The position numbers and the translations under genes were made by a program. A stretch of DNA of 64,000 bases from Phoma sp. XZ068 (lineage: Eukaryota > Ascomycota > Dothideomycetes > Pleosporales > Didymellaceae), in contig RBKR01000024.1 of assembly GCA_004835665.1 (NCBI GenBank), forward strand, positions 434,001-498,000, written 5' to 3'. Of the stretch, positions 21,401 through 27,960 are shown in pieces (the stretch's first letter is position 1; each line of letters begins with the position of its first letter). The notes beneath the pieces are model-generated. The model made no database searches and was not told the origin of the DNA. It saw only the letters and a list, made by a program, of their open reading frames with translations.

Positions 21401-23146
21401 TCCTGTAGGTGGCGTGATGCCAATGACGTTACTGGACAGGCGATCGATAGCATCACTCCCAGCGTGCCCAAGAAGGACATGTAAATGTGGCTTTGAAAGC
21501 GTGCGAGATCGCGCTGGAAGAGCGGAATATTGCGGTCTTCTGTTGTTGGTTGTATAGAATGAATGCAGCGGTGTGCGTGGGGTTGCAGATTGGAGAGGCT
21601 CAGTTCGATGCACGAGCAGCCAATGACCTCCCAATCGGGTAAGATCTGCAATGTGTTCCCGTGGGGTTCCGGCACGATATAGAATGCTCGTGCCCGAATC
21701 GAAATGCACACTCGACGATGACAGGCGAGCGAGCGAGACGAGGCTTGTGAAGAAGGAGGGGATTAGTGCCACTCGCTTGAGCGTTGTGGTCTTGGTGCCG
21801 TTGGCTGTAGTGAGGGGTATGTTGACTTCACCCCACGCTTCGACGCGTATTTCCGATCCTCCTGCAAGTACAAGGTCGTCTGGGGCAGCCGGCGCTTTCC
21901 ACACAAACTCGGCGGCATTGTTGCATATATGCACGTCGGTAGCTGGGTCCAGCGTCCACGAGTGGAGCAGCGGATATTGCTGATAGGGTGGTTGGTGGTT
22001 GAATGCTGACAAGTAGACAGCATACGCTTGGTGTGAAGTATATTCGGTAGGATCGTCACCTGCATCGATATCTATCGAATCAGTTTCTGCCTTCTGATCA
22101 GGGTTGCCGGTCTTGTGTCTCTTGTATCGCCGGTTTTTCTCCCGAATCTTGTTGAGCAGGCCCTTCTTATCTTTGGCCTCGTAATCAGAGATCTTCTTGG
22201 CTTTTTCGGGGTCTTCGACGAATCCCCTTGGTCTTTGGGAGGTATCGATGTAGGGACATTGTCCCCAGAAGTGGGTGTCGCCGCAGAGGCACGGCTTCGT
22301 AGGCTTGCCGTCATTTCTGCCTCTTTTCTTAGAATACGGAGACTCTTCGTTGTTGAACTTTGCTCCAAACGCTGCAGCTTGTATGTTGGCTTTCTTTGAA
22401 TGTGTGGTGCGATGATATCGTAGGAAGTCTCCAACCAGGGTTGGAAGTTGACTCTCGTGTGACACAGGTTGATCGCGATGGCGGCTCCAAGTCTCTTCTG
22501 CTTTGAAGACATCGATGGCAATAGTAGCAGAGTAGCCTGGGTCGATCTGCTTAATAGCTCGAATGAAGTCTTTGTGAGGCCGAAAGCCGTGTACTTCTGG
22601 TAAGTCGAGTTGCTTTGCACGACTGTATGCAGCGAGAAAGTCGTTACACCAGTCTTCGATGTTTGACTGACGAGCATGTAGCACTTTCGCTGACTCGTAT
22701 GCTTTCTGGACTCGGTATTCCTGATCAGCGGTAGTAGGTGAGTACAGTTCTTGGAGAGTTTTGAGCTGCTGGTAGACTGAGTCTTTATCTTTGATGTGGT
22801 AGAGCAGGTCCTGGCTGATGGTTTTAGTGATATGGGCTTCAACTTGACCTAACTTATCTTTCAAGCGTCTGTATTCCTTGATCTCCTTGTAGTAGGTGTT
22901 GACATCCGCGTTGTATTGAGCGAAGGCCTCTTGGCCGGGCTCGGTGACAGGCGAACCATCGTCGTTGCTGTTAGCTGATGGACGAAGAGGTTTTTCTGGT
23001 TTCTGGAGAGGTTGGACAATTCGATCAGGATCGATGTACTCCCATACGTCTCCTGCTTCAGCTATTCTTTTGATGACGAAAATCCAGAGCTCCCAGTTGT
23101 TGCGTCCCTGGAGGATGATGTCTGAACGAACGGTATGGGCCGACAT
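18404..23146 (-). CDS. Copia gag-pol polyprotein
   Basis: Single frame of about 1,580 residues from ATG 23146 (MSAHTVRSDIILQGRNNWEL). In order: Gag (WELWIFVIKRIAEAGDVWEY); a nucleocapsid zinc knuckle PCLCGDTHFWGQC; protease around LHSWTLDPATDVHICNNAAE; integrase with the HxxxH-type LLGHAG ... CEECSQNK region and a DDE core (IDLIGLDATAYNGHQYVFHG; LIADDERGYGITDN; EQNGSAERSGKSL); reverse transcriptase (KARICVRGDLQT, YDAVNAFTNAQL, catalytic FFYVDDIVVLC); RNase H (YGATDASYADHKATRKSSQG; STTEAELIAASSAGTELIWW). No stop or frameshift was seen. Oddity: the protease active site reads DPAT where DSGA/DPGT is usual, so the Gly is Ala. Confidence 0.95.
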   Translation of the reverse strand: MSAHTVRSDIILQGRNNWELWIFVIKRIAEAGDVWEYIDPDRIVQPLQKPEKPLRPSANSNDDGSPVTEPGQEAFAQYNADVNTYYKEIKEYRRLKDKLGQVEAHITKTISQDLLYHIKDKDSVYQQLKTLQELYSPTTADQEYRVQKAYESAKVLHARQSNIEDWCNDFLAAYSRAKQLDLPEVHGFRPHKDFIRAIKQIDPGYSATIAIDVFKAEETWSRHRDQPVSHESQLPTLVGDFLRYHRTTHSKKANIQAAAFGAKFNNEESPYSKKRGRNDGKPTKPCLCGDTHFWGQCPYIDTSQRPRGFVEDPEKAKKISDYEAKDKKGLLNKIREKNRRYKRHKTGNPDQKAETDSIDIDAGDDPTEYTSHQAYAVYLSAFNHQPPYQQYPLLHSWTLDPATDVHICNNAAEFVWKAPAAPDDLVLAGGSEIRVEAWGEVNIPLTTANGTKTTTLKRVALIPSFFTSLVSLARLSSSSVHFDSGTSILYRAGTPREHIADLTRLGGHWLLVHRTEPLQSATPRTPLHSFYTTNNRRPQYSALPARSRTLSKPHLHVLLGHAGSDAIDRLSSNVIGITPPTGGSPKTINCEECSQNKGHQIVSRRIGHELGASRPFETVAIDLIGLDATAYNGHQYVFHGIDLYTKFHFVFTIPKRDKLTLLGVLRRLDRSIKREFNATVTFLIADDERGYGITDNSARAYCHQEGIKFQIRAPHVKEQNGSAERSGKSLIDRSRSMRVGSNLPLALSPEVYMCAGYLLNRTPTKALGWKTPFEMAYGKKPSLAHLNFYGCRAYALRQQIPRGDKLSPRSHVGYLVGYDASNVYRIWLPGAKSRAHQGKVVRLRDVTFKETMFYQPKQNDEESILQGSDLEDFIQTWRMPTLHNPEDTSEDETVDSEQLAAQPASTEQLRPQLGQASLDKDTEPTMFPTPAPTSRSHTAIQRSQSIQSLTQSFPGAPEVAQQGESITNQASPSRKRRRDTSVDSNLAQNRELIDGNLRSSHILSEGSKRPRKPTRKSSSFFVSAYWSSFVAASTKAPKTQFHHTALPPEPRFYKDVMKLPCPHKEGFIRAMQQEMEIVKRKDTFEKITWSHFDAQNNEVLPLLWVFKYKLDSEGYLTKYKARICVRGDLQTTAEDTYAATLAMRIFRVLMAIAAYFNMEIRQYDAVNAFTNAQLTTPVYCHLPEGFTDTDHLWKLNRALYGLKTSPLLWYKELTKTLTELGLHEVKDAPCLWKNDKLLVFFYVDDIVVLCLPAHTAALDDFERRLLRKYEIRSLGELEVFCGTKIHRDRVNGAIWLSQASYIDKIAHKYSSPKAFSRPPSTPLPLEELLPSSEPKNDANTHRYAQLVGSIGYVAGATRPDVAKAHSKLAEFLINPSQRHIDAAYQTIAYLQNTRNLSLYYNASVSTDVAHISDQCETDFYGATDASYADHKATRKSSQGYIFFLFGGPIDWKATLQRCVTKSTTEAELIAASSAGTELIWWWRVFRDIGFDPNNEQLLYCDNQQTIRLLKAATPRLKTSLRHVDIHHHWLRQESQSNNINISYTQTNCQPADGLTKLLPRQKHEHWVSLLHFKPFPKLEQ

Positions 23147-23218
23147 AAAGGTGATCTTTGTCGTTTTTGATTGCAGCAATGTAAGGGTGAATTGACAAAA
23201 GTATTGATACCGATTAGG

Positions 23219-23231
23219 CCGGGCTCATAAC
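23219..23231 (-). promoter_or_regulatory. Primer-binding site matching the anticodon arm of initiator tRNA-Met
   Basis: Directly inside the 5' LTR the plus strand reads gggctcataac, the sequence of the anticodon stem-loop of fungal initiator tRNA-Met (CAT anticodon); the element's own strand is its complement, gttatgagccc. This is the half-tRNA priming arrangement known for Drosophila copia. Confidence 0.7.
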
Positions 23232-23375
23232 TGTAAGCAAGGGGTGGCATTAGGATTGGGTCTCATGTATGAGTGTATTGTTGTCTGTATGTACAAGTGT
23301 GATCTGAGCTCGAAAGTAGTCGGACCCATTAGTCATGCCTGCAGAGCAGTCATGTGATGTGGTCCTAGGCTTACA
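23232..23375 (-). repeat. Copia 5' LTR
   Basis: 144 bp, identical to 17986-18129. Contains no obvious TATA box in the element's direction. Confidence 0.95.
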
Positions 23376-23987
23376 GCTATTCTGACTGCAATTCAAATTG
23401 TGGACGAATTGTTGTCGCTCGAAATGTCCGAGGCCTACAAGGTGAACTTCGAGAAGTTTGCAGACATGCGGGCCGCGTTTTACGCCAAGGGCCGAGAAGG
23501 AAAAGCAACGGGTAATCAAGGGGAAGCTGAAGTCAATAAAGAGCGGCCAAGTGACCTCATAGACAATACGCAAGCTCGTATAGAATCATTGTGGAAGAAA
23601 AACCCACGTGGGGCTTTCCCTGACCCCGGGTACGTACGGGAAGCGCTCCTATCTCTGTACTCAATGAAAGACGATGCGAGGCCGCGGCAAGTTGAGATCG
23701 AAAGCAACGCACGTAAGTTCCGTGCCGCTGTTGGTGCTAATATAGACTCAAGGGTGTTGTTCACGACGGATGATGGATATCTAGGCCTTGGATCGCAAAG
23801 TACCCGGGTTGGCGACGAGGTGTGGGTAATTTCTGGAGTTAAGGTACCCATTGTGCTGAGAAAGAGGGAGAGTACGGTTGATTGGCTGTATACTGTGGTC
23901 GGGCAGTGCTTTGTTCCGCATGAAATGCTGGGAGAAGTTGTGGATAACGAACAAGGACCTCCCTCCCTCAAGATTAGAATGCTGTAG
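23376..23987 (+). pseudogene. C-terminal part of a HET-type (heterokaryon incompatibility) protein, cut at the LTR
   Basis: The frame is open from the very first base after the LTR (AILTAIQIVDELLSLEMSEA) to the stop at 23985-23987. The C-terminal block FTTDDGYLGLGSQSTRVGDE followed by VWVISGVKVPIVLRKRE and YTVVGQCFVPHEMLGE is the well-known tail of large HET-domain proteins (G-Y-L-G-L-G-P; G-D ... P-x-V-L-R; Y-x-x-V-G-x-C-Y-V). The HET domain itself is missing: the left flank of the copia element shows no HET coding. So the gene lost its N-terminus, either by insertion plus deletion or by recombination between two copia copies. Confidence 0.8.
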
Positions 23988-24354
23988 CTTGGAAACCTCT
24001 TCTCATGTAGTCTCCAAAAAATCAGAACGGGGCGCGGAAGGAGGGAGTATTCTCTCGCGCACCAAAAGAAGTGAGGAATATGTAAGCAGGGTGATTCTGA
24101 TAGAAGGAAGTATATTCTCCCGTGTGTAGGTGTACGAAAGTGAAGCTAAAATACATGTTGGGAGTGGACTGATTAGTCAGTGGTGAACCACGTGACTGTA
24201 GCTGTCCAGGGCTTACAGAATGTCTTGTGACTAGCGACGATCTAGCATCCTAATTCGCCTTCTACTCCCAATCTTCTTCTTGTGGGTTCGTACTCCAAGT
24301 TACTTTTCGACAGCGGACAAGATATGTTGTCCTTCGAGTGTGTCAACCAATGTG
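23988..24354. other. Intergenic
   Basis: Separates two HET-related loci that converge here. It contains a direct repeat of gaaggagggagtattctctc and gaaggaagtatattctcccg at about 24036-24055 and 24104-24123. No gene seen. Confidence 0.4.
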
Positions 24355-25617
24355 TCAAGCCCTCCGAGAGCAAGCAGTTCTTTTGACATCCAGGTGTCTT
24401 GACCAACCACAGTTCGTTGAATCCTTCGACTGCTCCAGAAACTCAGCTTCCTCAAGGTTCAGAAGCTCGCGCAAGTCTGGTAGCAACTGCATCCAAGAAC
24501 TCGACAGGAGGAAATAGTTACGCAACGTAAGACGTCTGAGTGTCGCACGGTGGGAACTGAGGAAGATTACGAGCTCCTGTGCCGTACTATCGAAGCCATC
24601 TAGATACATACTCTTAAGATTCAGCCAAGGTTTTTGTATTTCCAGTACAGGCTCAAGAGGAGCATGGGTGCGTGGCGTTCGCCGCACGTGCCGATAGTTA
24701 CCTCTGGGATATCCAAGAAACGCAGTGACCGACCTCGCAAGAACTGATGCCTTTGTTTCGTTCTTAACAACCTTCCACGACAGATCGTATCCCCAAGCGA
24801 GGATACTGATATCCTCAGAGTTACTGAGCACGGCTTCCTGGAGCCGTACGAAGGCCTTATCGCCCTCTCCATATAATAGCGGCATGTTGACGCCCAGCAG
24901 ACCTAGCAAGCAATATGCCATATCTTCCACACGTGTAGTGACTCTTGTAGCCGCCCATGAGAATTTGCAAGCTGCAGAGACCGAAGACAGCGAAATCTCC
25001 CGATCTAACACTCGACCGGATATACTTGTGATTCCTGATAGTAGTCCAACATATCTGTTCCGCTCGGCAACCCAAGGCCGGGTAGCAGTCGCCATGTTTT
25101 CGCCGGACATGACACTTGAGGTCATCTTTCCTCCGCTGATATTTTGATCTATATCTGAGTGGAAGACAGGCTTCCAGTCGGAAGCAAAGAAAACAATGCG
25201 TCTTGGAGCGAGTAGCTCCTGCAGAGTCCATCCACGAGTGAACCACCGACTCATTTGGAAGGCGGACCTGCTTTCGAACGGATCTTGTCCCGATGGCACA
25301 TCCTCCAGATAGACATAACAAACCCGAGATGCCTCGTACCACCGATACATGGAGTTGATTGCCTCTGAAAGCTCGGCGCTGCTCGATTTCTCGATGCAGC
25401 ATGTATCGACCCATAACCAGGCTAATCCTTCGCTCGCTGCCCGCTGACAGCATCCTTCGATCTTGACATACCCTCGCTTCTGACGATGACCTTCTTTGGT
25501 CAGATCATTGAAGGTAACCTCCTCTTTGCCCCAAGTGTGCGAAAGAATTGCGTAAGGCGGAATTGCGTCGCCGTGGAATTCCTCCAACTCTCGCGAGTCG
25601 ACATTTAGAAGCCTCAT
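24355..25617 (-). CDS. HET-domain protein (vegetative incompatibility / programmed cell death type)
   Basis: 420-residue protein with a complete N-terminal HET domain. It starts MRLLNVDSRELEEFHGDAIP, and the three classic blocks follow: YAILSHTWGKEEVTFNDL; LAWLWVDTCCIEKSSSAELS with EAINSMYRWYEASRVCYVYL; and RWFTRGWTLQELLAPRRIVF. The conserved distal part DMAYCLLGLLGVNMPLLYGE-GDKAFVRLQE is present. The C-terminal 150 residues are short, with no NACHT/WD40 or ankyrin repeats. Proteins of this class act as sensors or executors of non-self recognition in fungi; their partners are usually unknown. A pogo-type transposon inserted 240 bp upstream of the start may affect its promoter. Start ATG 25615-25617; no lesion found. 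Confidence 0.88.
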   Translation of the reverse strand: MRLLNVDSRELEEFHGDAIPPYAILSHTWGKEEVTFNDLTKEGHRQKRGYVKIEGCCQRAASEGLAWLWVDTCCIEKSSSAELSEAINSMYRWYEASRVCYVYLEDVPSGQDPFESRSAFQMSRWFTRGWTLQELLAPRRIVFFASDWKPVFHSDIDQNISGGKMTSSVMSGENMATATRPWVAERNRYVGLLSGITSISGRVLDREISLSSVSAACKFSWAATRVTTRVEDMAYCLLGLLGVNMPLLYGEGDKAFVRLQEAVLSNSEDISILAWGYDLSWKVVKNETKASVLARSVTAFLGYPRGNYRHVRRTPRTHAPLEPVLEIQKPWLNLKSMYLDGFDSTAQELVIFLSSHRATLRRLTLRNYFLLSSSWMQLLPDLRELLNLEEAEFLEQSKDSTNCGWSRHLDVKRTACSRRA

Positions 25618-25856
25618 GGTCTACGTCAGGCTGAGCTCCGCAGAACAGCTTTGCCCGGCATGTCGTAGCCAAGGATGGTTCGAGATCAGCGAAGATATGG
25701 GTGTCGCATGGATGGCCAGGCAAAAGCAAAAACAGTCTGTTGTGAAAGTGAAAAGCAACAAAGAGCGATTGAGGTAGTATGCGGAGGTTGGGCCCGGGCA
25801 ATTGCTCCTGCGGTGCGACTGAACTGAAGCCCCGCCAAGCGCCACATCACATTGTA

Positions 25857-27076
25857 CCGTGTCCTTGCACTCAACGATCGCCACAACTCAACGATTGCAA
25901 ACACCAAACAACAACAATACTTCGACGCGTCATAACTCCACCAATATGAGCGCGATTGACAAAGCGATTAAAGCAATAAACTCCTTACAACCTCACGAAT
26001 CTTTTCACTATTCAGAAATTGCTGCCAAGTTTGGTGTTAATCCTACAACGTTGTCCCGAAGATATCGAGGTGTCCAAGCGTCGCGTGCAAGTGAGCCACT
26101 AGATCGTCAAAAGCTCAACCCAGAACAGGAGTTAAAGCTTATACGTTATATACAACAGCTAACAGAGCGAGGTCTACCTCCTACAAGGCCTCTTGTACAG
26201 AAATACACGTCCCTAATTGCTCGAGAACCAGTTTCACAAAGCTGGGTTACTAGCTTCCTACACCGTCACCCCGAGCAACTAGTATCCAAGTGGACAACTG
26301 GCATGGATCGCAATCGTCACCAAGCTGACTCAGGGGCAAAGTATACCTGTTATTTTGATCTCCTACATACCAAATTTACCGAGTACGACGTTGAGCCACA
26401 ACACACATACAATATGGATGAGAAAGGCTTCTTGATTGGTATCACGAGTCGTTCAAAACGGGTATTCAGTCGACAGATGTGGGATAAAAAGAGGGTTAGA
26501 GAAGCCATGCAGGATGGTTCTCGCGAGTGGATTACTGTTGTAGCATGTGTGTGTGCTGACGGATCAGCGTTGCCGCCAAGTCTCATATGTGCGTCGGCCT
26601 CCAGCGATATACAATCAAGCTGGGTTGACCAAATCAACCCAGGGGAACACTCGGTTGTAATCAGCTCATCTCCCTCCGGCTGGACGGACGATGATATTGG
26701 CTTATCCTGCCTCAAAAACGTGTTCGATCGATACACCAGGGGGAAAGCAGCACGTCAATACCGAGTACTTATACTTGACGGGCATGGGTCACATACTACA
26801 CCTGCTTTTATTGACTATTGTCATGAAAACAAGATACTCCTGGCTGTATTTCCTCCCCATTCAACCCACACGCTGCAGCCGCTTGATGTGTGCTTGTTTA
26901 AGCCACTCTTATAGGCCTACTCCAACAAGCTCATAGCTTTCCTTGAGAGAAGCCAGGGACAATCAACACTCAAGAAGGGTGACTTCTTTCCCCTGTTCTG
27001 GAAGGCATGGCAGGCCTCATTTTAGGAATCCATAATACTCACCTCCTTTAGAGCCACCAGTATATAGCCCCCTAAC
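25857..27076 (+). mobile_element. Fot1/pogo-type DNA transposon, 3' end missing
   Basis: The left end follows a TA (25855-25856) and starts ccgtgtccttgcactcaac, sharing the initial CCGT with the complete elements downstream. The transposase runs from ATG 25946. The right terminus is absent: homology to intact relatives continues to about 27058 with stops and then meets a C-rich run and LINE sequence. No right inverted repeat was found, so it is immobile. Confidence 0.75.
25946..27058 (+). pseudogene. Pogo-type transposase, prematurely stopped
   Basis: From ATG 25946: N-terminal helix-turn-helix (MSAIDKAIKAINSLQPHESF, FHYSEIAAKFGVNPTTLSRR), CENPB-type second DNA-binding domain (KLIRYIQQLTERGLPPTRPL; SWVTSFLHRH), then the DDE_1 catalytic core with acidic residues in YNMDEKGFLIG, LILDGHGSH and LQPLDVCLF. 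A TAG at 26912-26914 stops it right after CLFKPLL; the same frame continues AYSNKLIAFLERSQGQSTLK and KGDFFPLFWKAWQASF, then meets further stops. Compared with the roughly 630-640 residue intact relatives, the charged C-terminal region is missing. Confidence 0.85.
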
Positions 27077-27090
27077 CCCCCCCCCCCCAG
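27061..27090. repeat. C-rich tract at transposon/LINE junction
   Basis: A run of about 13 cytosines following cccctaa separates the decayed transposase from the LINE fragment, exactly at the junction between the two homologies. Confidence 0.7.
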
Positions 27091-27960
27091 TCCGACAGGC
27101 TAAAAGGCAATACTGGAGACATGTTATTGACAATGCTAAGGAGGGCAAGGATCTGTTTAAGGTTATCGCCTGGCACAAGCTTACACCAGACCACCAGGAC
27201 ACTCCTCTCATAGTAAACAGCAAAACAATATCGGACCCACTAGAGAAGGCAGAGGCACTTAGAGAGGAAGTCTTAAACCGCTATACAGCAGAAGACGACC
27301 TCAACTGCCAACCAGAGCAGGAGACTGCGGCCCTCCTCCCGTGGAGCACACACATCTCGCTGGAGGAGTCTGAGCGAAACACAATAGGGGTCTCCAGCAC
27401 CTCCCCAGGCACTGATCGCTCTACAGTGCGACTGCTCCGCGCCTGCTGGGCCCAGGTTGGAGAACTTATACGACGGATCTTCCAGCGGTGCCTTGAACTC
27501 AACCACTTTCCTACACAATGGAAGCTGGCAGAAGTAGCCATGATACCTAAGGTAGGAAAGAAAGACCGGACGTCACCCGCTCTTGGAGGCCTATAGCACT
27601 CCTCTCCTGCATTGGAAAGGGGCTTGAAAGAACAGTGGCTAGAAGAATCGCGTGGACTGCTATAACCCACAAGATCCTTAGCCCCCAACATGGAGGCGCC
27701 CTCCCAAAGCGCTCTGCTGTAGATCTTACTGCAGCGTTCACTCACGACACAGAAGCCGCGTGGGCAAAAGGCCAGCATGTTACCATGGTCACCTTAGATG
27801 TGCAAGGCGCCTTCGACGCTCTCCTCAAGAACCGCCTGCTGCACCGGATGGCCCAACAGGGATGGCCACAAAGGACCATCCTCTTTGTCAACTCTTTCCT
27901 CACTGATCGAAGGGTCCAAGTCCGCCTGGGCCAAGTCACTACCCCTAGCTACCATTGTGC
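27090..27960 (+). mobile_element. LINE (Tad/I-like) reverse transcriptase fragment
   Basis: Reads VRQAKRQYWRHVIDNAKEGK, typical of the segment linking endonuclease and RT in Tad/I-type LINEs, then RCLELNHFPTQWKLAEVAMI-PKVGKKD (RT motif 1 region). A frameshift near 27572 moves to RSWRPIALLSCIGKGLERTV and ARRIAWTAITHK. RT motif A is present as VTMVTLDVQGAFDALL, and FVNSFLTDRRVQVRLGQVTT follows. The sequence leaves LINE homology near 27960, before the catalytic FADD motif, so the fragment is truncated on both sides and inactive. Confidence 0.8.

Larger units (their letters stand above)
17986..23375 (-). mobile_element. Full-length Ty1/copia LTR retrotransposon
   Basis: Two direct 144-bp LTRs (17986-18129 and 23232-23375) read as identical base for base and begin/end with the inverted repeat tgtaagc...gcttaca. 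The single gag-pol frame runs right to left, so the 5' LTR is the right one. A primer-binding site follows the 5' LTR and a polypurine tract (gaagggggtg) precedes the 3' LTR. Identical LTRs plus an uninterrupted 1,580-codon frame imply recent insertion and possibly a live element. The bases flanking the element (tatat left, gctat right) do not form a matching 5-bp target duplication. Confidence 0.95.

Noticed and set aside
18412..21711. Long open frames in other frames of the copia region
   Set aside because: They overlap the gag-pol frame, have no domain and are shadows of its codon composition.
17981..23380. 5-bp target-site duplication of the copia element
   Set aside because: tatat and gctat share only the last bases; not accepted as a duplication.
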